DNA of 64,000 nucleotides from Gilvimarinus xylanilyticus (GCF_024195295.1 NZ_JAMFTH010000001.1:62001-126000), one strand, 5' to 3'; counted from the first letter of the stretch, positions 8,689-18,836 are shown. Notes: generated by a model from the letters alone, not told the origin. A program made the numbers and translations.

Positions 8689-10740
8689 ATGAGCAAGTTA
8701 AAAGGTCTATGGAATTGGGTTGATGCCCGCCTGCCGGTACAGCGCGCCTGGGATACCCACATGGGTAAGTACTACGCGCCCAAAAACTTTAACTTTTGGT
8801 ATTTCTTCGGGGTTTTGTCGATTCTGGTGCTGGTTAACCAGCTGCTGACCGGTATCTGGCTGACCATGAATTACACGCCCAGCGCCGAAGAGGCCTTCGC
8901 CTCGGTCGAGTACATCATGCGCGATGTCGATTACGGCTGGATTTTGCGCTATATGCACTCCACGGGTGCCTCCGCCTTTTTTGTGGTGGTTTACCTGCAT
9001 ATGTTCCGCGGCTTGATGTACGGCTCTTATAAGGCGCCTCGCGAGCTGGTGTGGATTTTCGGTATGACCATCTACCTGGTACTCATGGCCGAAGCCTTTA
9101 TGGGCTATGTACTGCCTTGGGGCCAAATGTCTTACTGGGGCGCTCAGGTGATTGTGTCGCTTGCCGGAGCGATTCCGGTCATTGGCGATGCACTGGTAGA
9201 GTGGGTGCGCGGTGACTATCTGATTTCGGGGATTACCCTGAACCGTTTCTTTGCTCTGCACGTGGTGGCACTGCCCATTGTGCTGTTGGGCTTGGTGGTG
9301 CTGCACCTGTTGGCACTGCACGAAGTGGGTTCTAACAACCCGGACGGTGTAGAGATCAAGAAAAACAAAGACGAAAACGGTGTGCCTAAAGACGGTGTGG
9401 CTTTCCACCCCTTCTACACCGTGCACGACTTGGTGGGCGTTTCTGTCTTCTTGTTTGTGTTCTGCTTTGTGCTTTTCTTTATGCCGGAGATGGGCGGTTT
9501 CTTCCTGGAGTACGCCAACTTTGAAGAAGCGAATAATCTGAAGACCCCCGAGCATATTGCACCTGTTTGGTACTTCACGCCTTTCTACGCGATTCTGCGC
9601 GCAGTGACTTTTGATATTGGGCCTTTGAGTTCCAAGTTCCTGGGTCTGATTGCCATGGGCGCGGCGATTGCCATCTTGTTCGTGCTGCCCTGGCTGGATA
9701 AGAGCCCGGTTAAGTCTATGCGCTACAAGGGCAACATCAGCCGTATTGCACTGATAGTATTTGCCGCCGCGTTTGTGATTCTGGGTTACTTGGGTGTGAA
9801 GGCGCCGACTCCCGGTCGTACGATTTTGTCGCAAGTTTGTACCATTTTGTACTTTGCCTACTTTATCGCGATGCCTTTCTGGACCAAGCGCGAGAAGACT
9901 CTGCCCGAGCCCGAGCGCGTGAAAATGAAAGGCTTGCCGGCGCATCTGACGCTGGGCGGTTTTGCGCTGTTTATCCTGCTGGTGGTTGTGCCCATTAAAG
10001 CAGTGGGCGCCGAGAGTCACTTTGCCTGTGGCTCTATCCCCTGCGACACCATGGAGCCGGACCTGGAAAACAAGGCGTCGCTGCAGCGCGGGGCCAAGTA
10101 TTTCGTCAACTACTGCATGGGTTGTCACTCGGCCAAGTTTTCCCGCTATGGCCGCGTGGCCGATGATCTGGGTATTCCTGACGATGTGATGATGGACAAC
10201 TTGGTGTTTGGCGATCGTCGTATCGGCGATTTGATGGAAAACGCCATGACCAAAGAGCAGGGCAAAAAGTGGTTTGGTGCCGCGCCGCCGGACCTGACTC
10301 TGGTAGCCCGCTCTCGCTCACCCGAGTGGTTGTACACCTACCTGCGCAATTTCTATAAAGATGAGTCGCGCCCTCTGGGGGTTAACAACCGCGTGTTTGC
10401 CAATGTGGGTATGCCCCATGTGATGATGGAGCTGCAGGGGCTGCACGAGTGTGGTGCCGGCCCCAAGCTGGACAGCCACGGCAACGCCGAGCGCGACAAC
10501 CTGGGTAACCTGGTGATGGACGAGCACTGTGGTGGCCTGGTGGAAGGTGATATCAAGGGCAGCATGAGCGAGGAAGAATTCGATCGCGCTATCTACGACC
10601 TGGTGAACTTTTTAGAGTATGTGGCCGAGCCTTCACAGCTGGATCGCAAGCGCATCGGTGTGTTTGTTCTGCTGTTTTTGAGTGTACTGTTCGTCTTTAC
10701 CTACCTATTAAACCGTGAGTACTGGAAAGGTATTCACTGA
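8689..10740 (+). CDS. petB-petC: Cytochrome b/cytochrome c1 fusion of the bc1 complex
   Basis: One uninterrupted frame of 683 aa encodes both redox subunits. Residues 1 to about 410 are a complete cytochrome b with haem ligands His90/His104 and His191/His206 and the PVWYFTPFYA region. Residues from about 411 match cytochrome c1: a hydrophobic stretch (GLPAHLTLGGFALFILLVVV) ending AVGA, the haem site CMGCH (476-480), the Met575 ligand in NVGMPHVM, and a C-terminal anchor ending LLNREYWKGIH. In relatives such as Pseudomonas these are two genes. Here the c1 signal sequence is joined in frame with no stop. By analogy with rhizobial FbcH, the polyprotein is probably cut by signal peptidase after AVGA. 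An internal start at ATG 9928 is possible but has no clear ribosome binding site. Confidence 0.94.
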   Translation: MSKLKGLWNWVDARLPVQRAWDTHMGKYYAPKNFNFWYFFGVLSILVLVNQLLTGIWLTMNYTPSAEEAFASVEYIMRDVDYGWILRYMHSTGASAFFVVVYLHMFRGLMYGSYKAPRELVWIFGMTIYLVLMAEAFMGYVLPWGQMSYWGAQVIVSLAGAIPVIGDALVEWVRGDYLISGITLNRFFALHVVALPIVLLGLVVLHLLALHEVGSNNPDGVEIKKNKDENGVPKDGVAFHPFYTVHDLVGVSVFLFVFCFVLFFMPEMGGFFLEYANFEEANNLKTPEHIAPVWYFTPFYAILRAVTFDIGPLSSKFLGLIAMGAAIAILFVLPWLDKSPVKSMRYKGNISRIALIVFAAAFVILGYLGVKAPTPGRTILSQVCTILYFAYFIAMPFWTKREKTLPEPERVKMKGLPAHLTLGGFALFILLVVVPIKAVGAESHFACGSIPCDTMEPDLENKASLQRGAKYFVNYCMGCHSAKFSRYGRVADDLGIPDDVMMDNLVFGDRRIGDLMENAMTKEQGKKWFGAAPPDLTLVARSRSPEWLYTYLRNFYKDESRPLGVNNRVFANVGMPHVMMELQGLHECGAGPKLDSHGNAERDNLGNLVMDEHCGGLVEGDIKGSMSEEEFDRAIYDLVNFLEYVAEPSQLDRKRIGVFVLLFLSVLFVFTYLLNREYWKGIH

Positions 10741-10745
10741 TTTTA

Positions 10746-10765
10746 GAGCGGGCTATGGCCCGCTC
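10746..10765 (+). terminator. Hairpin after the cytochrome b/c1 gene
   Basis: GAGCGGGC-TATG-GCCCGCTC forms a perfect 8 bp stem just after the pet operon stop codon. No T run follows, so it may be an mRNA-stability hairpin or a weak terminator. Confidence 0.4.
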
Positions 10766-10794
10766 CCATCAAACGATAAATACTGAGGTGACTA

Positions 10795-11424
10795 ATGGGT
10801 GTTGTGACTAAGCGCTCATCCATGATTTTTTATTCAGATCCCACGGATCACTATAGCCATCGGGTACGCATTGTATTAGCTGAAAAAGGTGTTTCAGTGG
10901 ATATGATCGAGGGGAATGCGGTTAGCAAACCTCGCGAGCTCGCCGATTTAAACCCCTACAATACCCTGCCCACCCTGGTGGACCGGGACTTGTCTCTGTA
11001 CGAGTCAAAAGTGATTATGGAGTATCTGGATGAGCGTTTTCCTCATCCACCGCTGCTGCCGGTTTATCCGGTGGCGCGAGCCCAAAGTCGCCTGTGGATG
11101 TACCGCCTGGAGCGTGACTGGGCGCCCCTGGTAGACACTATTGTGCAAGACAAAGACGATGAAAGTGTTGCCCATGCGCGCAAAGAGCTCAAAGACAGCC
11201 TGCTCACCATTGCGCCTATCTTTGCCGAAATGCCATTTTTTATGAGCGAAGAGTTTACGATTGTCGATTGCTGTTTAGGGCCCATTTTGTGGCGCCTGAA
11301 TGATCTGGGCATTGAATTGCCCAACACCCGTCCCAGCCAGCCTCTTAAACAGTATATGGAGAGGCTGTTCTCCCGCGATTCTTTCCAGCAAAGTCTGACC
11401 GAGTCAGAGCGGGAAATGAATTAA
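10795..11424 (+). CDS. sspA: Stringent starvation protein A
   Basis: Glutathione-S-transferase-fold protein (209 aa) that binds RNA polymerase and affects transcription in stationary phase and acid tolerance. The N-terminal thioredoxin-like part begins [24 protein letters not shown], typical of SspA; it lacks the catalytic residues of true GSTs. It lies upstream of sspB as in E. coli and Pseudomonas. Confidence 0.95.
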   Translation: MGVVTKRSSMIFYSDPTDHYSHRVRIVLAEKGVSVDMIEGNAVSKPRELADLNPYNTLPTLVDRDLSLYESKVIMEYLDERFPHPPLLPVYPVARAQSRLWMYRLERDWAPLVDTIVQDKDDESVAHARKELKDSLLTIAPIFAEMPFFMSEEFTIVDCCLGPILWRLNDLGIELPNTRPSQPLKQYMERLFSRDSFQQSLTESEREMN

Positions 11425-11428
11425 AGCT

Positions 11429-11450
11429 CGGGGCCGTTGGCCCCGTTTTT
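11429..11450 (+). terminator. Intrinsic terminator between sspA and sspB
   Basis: CGGGGCC-GTT-GGCCCCG followed by TTTTT. It would reduce read-through from sspA into sspB, so sspB either has its own start signal or is made at a lower level. Confidence 0.75.
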
Positions 11451-11477
11451 CTCTTTTCATTTGTCCGGAGCCCGACT

Positions 11478-11879
11478 ATGTCCATGAGCTCAAGCCGCCC
11501 CTATATGATTCGCGCACTCTACGAGTGGATTGTAGATAATGCCTGCACCCCTTATATGCTGGTGAACGCCAAGGCTACCGGGGTTGAGGTGCCACAGCAG
11601 CATGTCAACAAAGAAGGCCAGATTGTGCTCAATATCTCCCCCATCTCAGTGGTGGATCTGGATTTGGGCCTGGAGGCAATTACCTTTAACGCTCGCTTTG
11701 GCGGTGTGCCACAGGATCTGTTTGTACCTACCTATGCGGTGATGGGGATCTACGCCCGGGAAAATGGTCAGGGTATGGTGTTTGAATCTGAGCCTGAGCC
11801 GGAACCGCCGACTCCTCCAGAGCCGAGTAAACCTGAGGGGTCTGAGGAGAAACGACCCAGCTTGCGAGTGGTTAAGTAA
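11478..11879 (+). CDS. sspB: ClpXP protease specificity-enhancing factor SspB
   Basis: Adaptor (133 aa) that binds ssrA-tagged proteins and delivers them to ClpXP. The conserved substrate-binding domain spans about residues 1-105. An acidic, proline-rich flexible linker follows, ending in RPSLRVVK. That matches the ClpX-binding tail of E. coli SspB. Intact tail and length suggest a functional adaptor. Confidence 0.95.
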   Translation: MSMSSSRPYMIRALYEWIVDNACTPYMLVNAKATGVEVPQQHVNKEGQIVLNISPISVVDLDLGLEAITFNARFGGVPQDLFVPTYAVMGIYARENGQGMVFESEPEPEPPTPPEPSKPEGSEEKRPSLRVVK

Positions 11880-12029
11880 CGGGTTGTTACCCCTTGTCTT
11901 GCTATATTTCGCTGAGCATTTAGTGATCAGCTTAATATAGCAATTACTTCTTTGTTGCCCAGGCGGCGCAGTTGTTATCTTAAACCTACACATTCCTGAA
12001 TAATAAAAATCAGTTGTAGGAGACGTAAG

Positions 12030-12647
12030 ATGGCGATGTTGCAGCATACCTTTGGGATTTTCACCAACCCGGATCGCGAATGGCAGCGCATTCGTAACGA
12101 AGAGCAAAGCTTTTTCAAAGTTTATTGGACGCATGTGCCTCTGCTGGCTTTGATTCCTGTGGTTTGCGCCTATTTTGGCGTTACGCAGCAGGGGTGGAGT
12201 ATTGGCAGCGGCGGTATCGTCAAGCTGACCGCCGACAGTGCCCTGATTCTCTGCGCTTTTGCTTACCTGGCTCAGTTGGCGGCGGTCTATGTTCTGGGGG
12301 AGTACATTAACTGGATGAGTCACAGTTTTGGCGTCACCGATGCTGCCTCTAAACGCCACTACGAAGGGACTGCACTCGCGGTGTATTCAGCCACCCCAAT
12401 GATGTTGGCGGGCGTGGTCTTGCTCTATCCCGAGCTATGGCTGGTGGCCGGAGTCTTTATTTTGGCGGCCTGCTACTCTATTTACCTGATTTATGAGGGC
12501 ATTCCTATTTTGATGAATATCCCCAAAGAGCGCGGATTCGTCTATGCCAGCTCGGTCATTACCGTGGGTCTGGTACTGGCGGTGGTGGTGATGGTGGCCA
12601 CCGTGATTGTCTGGGGTACGGGAATGGGGCCTGTGTACGTGAGCTAA
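12030..12647 (+). CDS. Yip1/DUF1282-family membrane protein
   Basis: Integral membrane protein of 205 aa with about five or six predicted membrane segments. The N-terminal TNPDREWQRIRNEE motif and the following hydrophobic helices are typical of the bacterial Yip1 family (YohC-like). Molecular role is not established. It stands alone between sspB and the pst operon, with its own terminator. Confidence 0.8.
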   Translation: MAMLQHTFGIFTNPDREWQRIRNEEQSFFKVYWTHVPLLALIPVVCAYFGVTQQGWSIGSGGIVKLTADSALILCAFAYLAQLAAVYVLGEYINWMSHSFGVTDAASKRHYEGTALAVYSATPMMLAGVVLLYPELWLVAGVFILAACYSIYLIYEGIPILMNIPKERGFVYASSVITVGLVLAVVVMVATVIVWGTGMGPVYVS

Positions 12648-12667
12648 TTCCTTTGGAAAGAATGATC

Positions 12668-12694
12668 AAAAGCGGCCTCAGTGCCGCTTTTTTT
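12668..12694 (+). terminator. Intrinsic terminator after the Yip1-family gene
   Basis: AAAAGCGGC-CTCAGT-GCCGCTTTT with a continuing T run. It separates this gene from the pst operon. Confidence 0.85.
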
Positions 12695-12752
12695 ATGTCT
12701 GCTTAAAGAGCCTAAAAGCAATATGTATTTTTTGTGACAATTTCCTTACAGG

Positions 12753-12786
12753 TTGTCATATAACTGTCATATAGGCTCGATAGAGT
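12753..12786 (+). promoter_or_regulatory. Pho box and promoter of pstS
   Basis: Two direct 7-mers, TTGTCAT (12753-12759) and CTGTCAT (12764-12770), are separated by the A/T-rich ATAA. This is the PhoB binding pattern. A -10-like TAGAGT follows 10 bp later (12781-12786), the spacing seen at PhoB-activated promoters that lack a -35 box. It indicates phosphate-starvation control of the pst genes. Confidence 0.85.
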
Positions 12787-12833
12787 GCGCCCGAGTTAAA
12801 AATTTTGCGACATAACTTACCGAGGAGCGCTCC

Positions 12834-13802
12834 ATGAAAGCCAGCAAAATTATCCGTGGTCTGGCTCTGGCCAGTTCGCTGCTGTGCAGCACGGCCTTTG
12901 CCGATGTCGACCCCAATCTTGCCGAATACGAGGCCGTCTCGGGCGTATCCGGCAACGTAAACAGCATCGGTTCCGATACCCTGAACAACCTGATGACGCT
13001 GTGGGCCGAAGAGTTCGCTAAGTATTACCCCAACGTCAATATTCAGATTCAGGGGGCAGGTTCCTCTACCGCTCCACCGGCTCTGACCGAGGGCACCGCC
13101 AACTTCGGCCCGATGAGCCGCGAGATGAAGGCCTCGGAAATCCGCGCTTTTGAAGCTCACTATGGTTACAAGCCCACTGCTGTCCCGGTAGCAATTGATG
13201 TGGTGGCGGTTTACGTCAATAAAGATAACCCCATTGAAGGCATGACTATGGCCGAAGTGGATGCAGTCTTTTCCGCAACCCGCCGTTGTGGTTACGGTGA
13301 AGATATCACCCGCTGGGGTCAGCTGGGTTTAGATGGCGCCTGGGATAACCGCGACTTCACCATTTACAGCCGCAACGCGGTATCCGGTACCTACGGTTTC
13401 TTTAAAGACGTCGCCCTGTGTGGCGGCGACTATAAAGCCAGCATTAACGAGCAGCCGGGTTCGGCCTCAGTGGTCCAGGGCGTGAGTGAATCGGTAAACG
13501 GTATCGGTTACTCAGGTATCGGCTATGTGACTTCCAGCGTGCGTGCCTTGCCCTTGGCCGCTGAAGAAGGTCAGCCCTATGCCCCGGCCGATGCCGAGCA
13601 CGCCGCCGATGGCAGCTACCCCATGGCGCGCTTTCTCTATGTCTACATCAACAAGCATCCCAACCGTCCGCTGGACCCCATGCAGGCCGAGTTCCTGAAA
13701 ATGGTGATTTCCAAGCAGGGTCAAGAGGTCGTGGTTCGCGATGGGTATATTCCTCTGCCCGCCAAAGTCGCCGAGCGCGTGACCAACGAACTGGGTCTAT
13801 AG
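12834..13802 (+). CDS. pstS: Phosphate ABC transporter substrate-binding protein PstS
   Basis: Periplasmic high-affinity phosphate-binding protein (322 aa). A signal peptide (about 1-23, ending STAFA) precedes the mature protein. The phosphate-site elements are visible as [21 protein letters not shown] and [12 protein letters not shown]. It belongs to the shorter Pseudomonas-like PstS group. It lies under a Pho box and is the first gene of the pst-phoU cluster. Confidence 0.95.
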   Translation: MKASKIIRGLALASSLLCSTAFADVDPNLAEYEAVSGVSGNVNSIGSDTLNNLMTLWAEEFAKYYPNVNIQIQGAGSSTAPPALTEGTANFGPMSREMKASEIRAFEAHYGYKPTAVPVAIDVVAVYVNKDNPIEGMTMAEVDAVFSATRRCGYGEDITRWGQLGLDGAWDNRDFTIYSRNAVSGTYGFFKDVALCGGDYKASINEQPGSASVVQGVSESVNGIGYSGIGYVTSSVRALPLAAEEGQPYAPADAEHAADGSYPMARFLYVYINKHPNRPLDPMQAEFLKMVISKQGQEVVVRDGYIPLPAKVAERVTNELGL

Positions 13803-13815
13803 CCCGGGCTACGAC

Positions 13816-13833
13816 GGTCGGCGTTAGCCGACC
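13816..13833 (+). terminator. Hairpin between pstS and pstC
   Basis: GGTCGGC-GTTA-GCCGACC, a perfect 7 bp stem without a following T run. In other bacteria a hairpin here keeps pstS mRNA more abundant than the downstream transport genes; that role is inferred. Confidence 0.5.
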
Positions 13834-13933
13834 ATCGCAATCTACCGCCTTTAGTCTCGCTGTTGCCCCTTTGGCTGTGGGCGAGGCTCCAGGCGCGCAA
13901 ATGCTTTAATTTATTTATCGGGATTAACTGGTA

Positions 13934-16219
13934 ATGAGTGACACTACTTCCGCTGAACAGGCGGGCGCAAGCCTGATGCCCAACGCTCGTGAAAGGGCGC
14001 GGTTACGCAATCTACGGCGTGTTAAGGACCGTCTCTCACACTGGGGGGTGGCAACGGCCGGCCTGGCGGTGGTGGGTGCCCTGGGGCTTATCTTTTTCTA
14101 TTTGTTCTCTGAAGTCGCCCCATTGTTAAAAGATGCCGACGTGGACCTGGCCGAGTCCTACCCGCTGACCGCTACCGGTGTCCAGACGCCCGCTGTTAAG
14201 CATTTAGTGCTCGAACGTTACGAGGAACTGGGCGCGACCATAACCCCTGAAGGTGTCAGCTTTTTTGCGGCCGACAGTGGTGAGCCCACAGTTAATTTTC
14301 CTATTCAGGGGCCCAGTGCCGATAATTTAACGGCCTTTGCCGCCGGGGTCCCCGCCGATGGGGTTTTGGCGTTTGGTGATGGCAAGGGCCAAGTGTCCCT
14401 GGCCCAGCTGAATTACCGCTTAAGCTATCCCAATGATCAACGTGAGATTACTCCCGAGGTGCTCTATCCCTTGGGAGAAACGCCTCTGCAGATCGATGAA
14501 CAGGGCCGTAGCCTGACTCATCTTGCGGCTCAGGCTACGTCTAAGGGTTATGTGCTGGCAGCGGTTACCCAGGATAATCGCCTATTGCTGGGACGCTATA
14601 GCAGTCGCGAAAACCTGATGACCGGCGAAGTGATTACCACAGGCTCGGTTGAGCAATTGCCCGCCTTACCAGGTGGTGCCCAGGCTGAATTTGTTCAGGT
14701 CGATCAGACCGTGCAGCATTTGTTGGTTGCCGATGATCAGAGCCAGTTGCATTTGTACGATATCTCCAACAGTAATTCCGCCAAGCTGACGGAGACGGTG
14801 AATACCGAGCGAGGTCAGGTTACGGCGCTGGAATTTCTGGTGGGCACAGGCTCGGTCGTAGTGGGTACTGATTCCGGCAGCGTCAGCCAGTGGCTGCTGG
14901 TGCGCGATGCGGACAATATCTATCACATAGAGCCGGTGCGTGATTTTGAATCCTTGCCCGCCTCGGTCACGACGATTGCCCCGGAATACGCCCGTCGCGG
15001 TTTCTGGGTAGGTGATGCCGAAGGCAGTGTTGGCGTTTATCACGGCACTGCATCTCAGACTTTGATGATTGAGCAGGTGGCCGACTCGGCGATTGAGCAG
15101 ATCGCGATCTCACCGATTAACCGCAAAATGTTGGTGCTGGATAATTCGGGCGCCGTCCAGGTCATGGATGTATGGAACGAACACCCCGAGGTGTCGTTTA
15201 GCTCGCTCTGGCAGAAGGTGTGGTACGAGGGACGCGAAGGGCCCGAGTATGTGTGGCAGGCCTCGTCGGGCGGCGACGGTTTTGAATCCAAAATGAGTTT
15301 GGTGCCTCTATCGCTGGGCACGCTCAAGGCGGCGCTGTTCGCCATGCTGTTTGCCATTCCGCTGGGCATTATGGGCGCACTCTATACCGCCTATTTTATG
15401 ACCCCCAAAATGCGCGGCCTGGTCAAGCCCACAATTGAAATTATGGAAGCGCTGCCCACGGTAATTCTGGGTTTCTTGGCGGGTCTGTGGCTCGCGCCGT
15501 TTCTGGAAAATCACCTGCCTGCCATTTTTAGCGTTCTGATTTTAATGCCGCTGATGATGGTAGTGGTGGGTTTCGCCTGGTCGCGTTTGCCCCAGAGTAT
15601 TCGCACCAGTGTCCCCGAGGGTTGGGAAGCGGCCATTTTGATTGTGCCGGTGTTGCTGACAGGGTGGTTCTGTGTGGCCATGAGCCCTCATATGGAAGTG
15701 TGGTTCTTCTCGGGCAGTATGCGTCAGTGGTTTACCGATAATGGCATTAATTACGATCAGCGCAACGCTTTAGTGGTGGGTATCGCCATGGGCTTTGCGG
15801 TGATTCCCACCATCTTTTCCATTGCCGAAGACGCCATCTTTAACGTGCCGCGTCACCTCAGTCAGGGGTCATTGGCCCTGGGGGCGACCCGCTGGCAGAC
15901 CGTGGTTGGGGTGGTGTTGCCCACCGCCAGCCCGGGTATTTTCTCGGCTGTGATGATGGGTTTTGGTCGCGCTGTGGGCGAAACCATGATCGTGCTGATG
16001 GCGACCGGTAACAGCCCTGTGGTGAATTTCAATATCTTTGAGGGTATGCGGACTCTGTCGGCCAATATTGCCGTGGAGCTGCCAGAGACGGCGGTCGCCA
16101 GTACCCACTTTAGGGTGTTGTTCCTGGCGGCGTTGGTGCTCCTGGCGCTGACCTTTATCGTCAATACCTGCGCGGAAATTATTCGTCAGCGCCTGCGTAA
16201 ACGTTACAGCAACCTATAA
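13934..16219 (+). CDS. pstC: Phosphate ABC transporter permease PstC, long form
   Basis: Inner-membrane permease of 761 aa. A first membrane segment (about 40-60) is followed by a periplasmic region of roughly 380 residues, rich in short beta-strand repeats that look like a propeller. The usual PstC transmembrane domain occupies the C-terminal 300 residues, with the permease coupling motif in [19 protein letters not shown]. Classic PstC is about 320 aa; long versions are known in Pseudomonas. The large domain may contact PstS or sense the envelope, which is inference. Confidence 0.93.
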   Translation: MSDTTSAEQAGASLMPNARERARLRNLRRVKDRLSHWGVATAGLAVVGALGLIFFYLFSEVAPLLKDADVDLAESYPLTATGVQTPAVKHLVLERYEELGATITPEGVSFFAADSGEPTVNFPIQGPSADNLTAFAAGVPADGVLAFGDGKGQVSLAQLNYRLSYPNDQREITPEVLYPLGETPLQIDEQGRSLTHLAAQATSKGYVLAAVTQDNRLLLGRYSSRENLMTGEVITTGSVEQLPALPGGAQAEFVQVDQTVQHLLVADDQSQLHLYDISNSNSAKLTETVNTERGQVTALEFLVGTGSVVVGTDSGSVSQWLLVRDADNIYHIEPVRDFESLPASVTTIAPEYARRGFWVGDAEGSVGVYHGTASQTLMIEQVADSAIEQIAISPINRKMLVLDNSGAVQVMDVWNEHPEVSFSSLWQKVWYEGREGPEYVWQASSGGDGFESKMSLVPLSLGTLKAALFAMLFAIPLGIMGALYTAYFMTPKMRGLVKPTIEIMEALPTVILGFLAGLWLAPFLENHLPAIFSVLILMPLMMVVVGFAWSRLPQSIRTSVPEGWEAAILIVPVLLTGWFCVAMSPHMEVWFFSGSMRQWFTDNGINYDQRNALVVGIAMGFAVIPTIFSIAEDAIFNVPRHLSQGSLALGATRWQTVVGVVLPTASPGIFSAVMMGFGRAVGETMIVLMATGNSPVVNFNIFEGMRTLSANIAVELPETAVASTHFRVLFLAALVLLALTFIVNTCAEIIRQRLRKRYSNL

Positions 16220-16237
16220 ACCCGGAGACGACACAGA

Positions 16238-17905
16238 ATGAAAACTTGGTTAAAAAGTGGCGCCCCCTGGATCTGGCTCAACGGTGGAGCTGTGGCCCTG
16301 TGTGTGGTGATGGTTGTGGGCCTGATTGGCTTGATTGCGGTACGCGGTTTCGGCCATTTCTGGCCCGCCGATGTCCTGCAGACCACCATTGTCGATAAAA
16401 GCGGTGAGCAGCATGTGATTTTGGGCGAGCGTGTGCGCTCGGAAACCATTCCCGCCGCTGTGGCCCGCGATGGCGGCTACAGTCTGCCCGAGGATGTCGA
16501 GCTGGTGACCCGCTATTTGATTAAACAGGGCAACCGTGATGTCAGCGGGCGGGACTTTAACTGGTATATGGAAACCGGTATGGCGGACTGGGAATACCCG
16601 GAAAACGCCATGGTCATCGAGCGTCGCGAGTGGGGCGGCTTTTACGGCTTTCCGGTAGCGCTGGAGCAAGAGGGCGAGGTGCTGTTCAATAGTTCTGAAG
16701 AAGGCTTCTGGCAGGCTTTGGACGAGGCCGTTGAGCGCAGTGTTGAGCTTCACGATGAAATTACCCATATCGAGAAAGTCGATATTGGCCGCATCAACCA
16801 CGAGCTGGAGCGTATCCGTCTGGAGCGTCGCCGCATGGAGCTGGATGGGGCCGATGCCTCTGCTCTGGCTGAGGCCGATGCCGAGTTCAGTGCCCGTAAG
16901 GCCGAGCTGGACGCGCAATACCGCCAGGTAAAGGCTGAGCGCGATGAGCTGTACCATCAGCTCGAGCGCGACACACTGGTGGCCGAAGTGGCCTCCGGTA
17001 CTCAGGTGAATATTCCGCTGCACAATATTGTGCGGGTGACCCGCCCCAATGCGATGGGGGTAGTGGGCAAAATGGGACAGTACCTGGAGCGCTTTTGGGA
17101 GTTCCTGACCGACGAGCCCCGCGAGGCCAACACCGAAGGGGGTATTTTCCCGGCCATTTTCGGCACTATCACCATGGTGTTGGTAATGTCGATTATCGTC
17201 ACACCCTTTGGCGTTTTGGCGGCGATTTACCTGCGTGAATACGCCAAGCAGGGGCCGGTACTGCGTTTAATCCGTATTTCGGTCTACAACCTGGCCGGTG
17301 TGCCCTCGATTGTGTACGGGGTGTTCGGCCTGGGCTTTTTTGTTTACTTCCTGGGGGGCAGTATCGACGAGCTTTTTTACCCCGAATCTCTGCCCGCGCC
17401 AACCTTTGGCACGCCCGGCCTGTTCTGGGCCTCGTTGACCCTGGCGCTGCTGACTTTGCCGGTGGTGATTGTCTCTACCGAAGAGGGGCTATCGCGTATT
17501 CCCACCACCATTCGTCAGGGTTCACTGGCGCTGGGGGCGACTAAATCTGAAACCTTGTGGAAGGTAGTGGTGCCTCTGGCCACTCCGGCGATGATGACCG
17601 GTCTAATTTTGGCTATTGCCCGCGCCGCCGGTGAAGTGGCGCCGCTGATGCTGGTGGGGGTGGTTAAACTGGCGCCGTCGCTGCCGATCGATGGCAACTA
17701 CCCCTATTTGCACCTGGATCAGAAAATCATGCACCTGGGCTTCCATATTTACGATGTGGGTTTCCAAAGTCCCAATGTCGAGGCGGCGCGCCCGTTGGTC
17801 TACGCCACGGCCCTAACGCTGGTGTTGCTGATTATCGTGCTCAACTTAACCGCCATTCGAATTCGCAACAGCTTGCGGGAAAAATACCGCAGCGCCTCAG
17901 ATTAA
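16238..17905 (+). CDS. pstA: Phosphate ABC transporter permease PstA, long form
   Basis: Second permease subunit (555 aa; classic PstA is about 290). After a first membrane helix (about 15-40) comes a periplasmic insertion. Around residues 165-250 it contains a strongly charged coiled coil rich in E, R and L heptads. The C-terminal permease domain has the coupling motif [19 protein letters not shown]. It lies 18 bp after pstC. Both permeases carry insertions, suggesting that they pack against each other outside the membrane. Confidence 0.94.
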   Translation: MKTWLKSGAPWIWLNGGAVALCVVMVVGLIGLIAVRGFGHFWPADVLQTTIVDKSGEQHVILGERVRSETIPAAVARDGGYSLPEDVELVTRYLIKQGNRDVSGRDFNWYMETGMADWEYPENAMVIERREWGGFYGFPVALEQEGEVLFNSSEEGFWQALDEAVERSVELHDEITHIEKVDIGRINHELERIRLERRRMELDGADASALAEADAEFSARKAELDAQYRQVKAERDELYHQLERDTLVAEVASGTQVNIPLHNIVRVTRPNAMGVVGKMGQYLERFWEFLTDEPREANTEGGIFPAIFGTITMVLVMSIIVTPFGVLAAIYLREYAKQGPVLRLIRISVYNLAGVPSIVYGVFGLGFFVYFLGGSIDELFYPESLPAPTFGTPGLFWASLTLALLTLPVVIVSTEEGLSRIPTTIRQGSLALGATKSETLWKVVVPLATPAMMTGLILAIARAAGEVAPLMLVGVVKLAPSLPIDGNYPYLHLDQKIMHLGFHIYDVGFQSPNVEAARPLVYATALTLVLLIIVLNLTAIRIRNSLREKYRSASD

Positions 17906-17921
17906 TCACGGGAGTTTAACC

Positions 17922-18836
17922 ATGTTAGAGACGACCGACGTTGCCGAAACCAATGCCCCGACCGAGACGGCAGACAGTGCCGCACAATACCGTGCTGTGG
18001 TAGAGTCGCACGATAACAGTGCGCGCAGCGATGCCGAACCGCACCCTCATGATCGAACAGAATCTATGTCTATGGAAAATGAAACCATTAAGCTGGAGGT
18101 TGAAAATCTCAACCTCTATTACGGCGAAAAGCGTGCGCTGAACAACATCAGTCTGGATATCCCCGAGAAAAAGGTGACCGCTTTTATCGGCCCCTCGGGC
18201 TGTGGTAAATCGACCTTGCTGCGCTGCTTTAACCGCATGAACGATCTGGTAGACAGCTGTCGGATTGAGGGCAAAATTCTCCTCGATGGCGACGACATTT
18301 ACCGCAAATCCGTGGATGTGGCCGAGCTGCGCCGTCAAATTGGAATGGTGTTCCAAAAGCCCAACCCTTTTCCCAAGTCTATTTACGAAAACGTCGCCTA
18401 TGGTTTGCGTTTACAGGGCGTGAAATCCAAGCGCACTTTGGATACCGTGGTCGAGAATTCGCTGCGCGGTGCAGCCTTGTGGGATGAAGTAAAAGACCGT
18501 TTGCACGACAACGCCTTCGGCCTGTCTGGCGGTCAGCAGCAGCGTTTGGTCATTGCCCGCGCGATTGCGATTGAGCCGGAAGTCATTTTGCTCGATGAAC
18601 CGGCTTCGGCGCTGGACCCGATTTCGACTTTAAAAATTGAAGAGTTGATTTACGAGCTCAAAGACAAGTACACCATTGTGATTGTGACCCATAATATGCA
18701 GCAGGCGGCCCGGGTATCCGATTACACTGCCTTTATGTACATGGGGGATTTGATCGAGTTCGGTGATACCGATACCTTGTTCACCAATCCCACTGAGAAA
18801 CAAACCGAAGACTATATTACCGGTCGCTACGGCTAG
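17922..18836 (+). CDS. pstB: Phosphate ABC transporter ATP-binding protein PstB
   Basis: ATPase of the PstSCAB importer (304 aa). Walker A is GPSGCGKST (90-98), the signature is LSGGQQQRL and Walker B is [13 protein letters not shown]. The first 50 residues are a hydrophilic, low-complexity extension rich in T, A, E and H, which most PstB proteins lack. ATG 17922 was kept because GGGAG precedes it at good spacing. A shorter product from ATG 18067 (MSMENETIK) would match standard PstB. Confidence 0.95.
   Translation: MLETTDVAETNAPTETADSAAQYRAVVESHDNSARSDAEPHPHDRTESMSMENETIKLEVENLNLYYGEKRALNNISLDIPEKKVTAFIGPSGCGKSTLLRCFNRMNDLVDSCRIEGKILLDGDDIYRKSVDVAELRRQIGMVFQKPNPFPKSIYENVAYGLRLQGVKSKRTLDTVVENSLRGAALWDEVKDRLHDNAFGLSGGQQQRLVIARAIAIEPEVILLDEPASALDPISTLKIEELIYELKDKYTIVIVTHNMQQAARVSDYTAFMYMGDLIEFGDTDTLFTNPTEKQTEDYITGRYG

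Noticed and set aside
8707-10128. 473-codon open frame on the minus strand opposite the cytochrome b/c1 gene
   Set aside because: The plus strand encodes an unmistakable bc1 subunit; the minus product is rich in H, Q, N and R with no recognisable domain, a codon-bias shadow.
16250-17023. 257-codon minus frame opposite pstA
   Set aside because: Shadow of the real permease gene; no start signal or domain.
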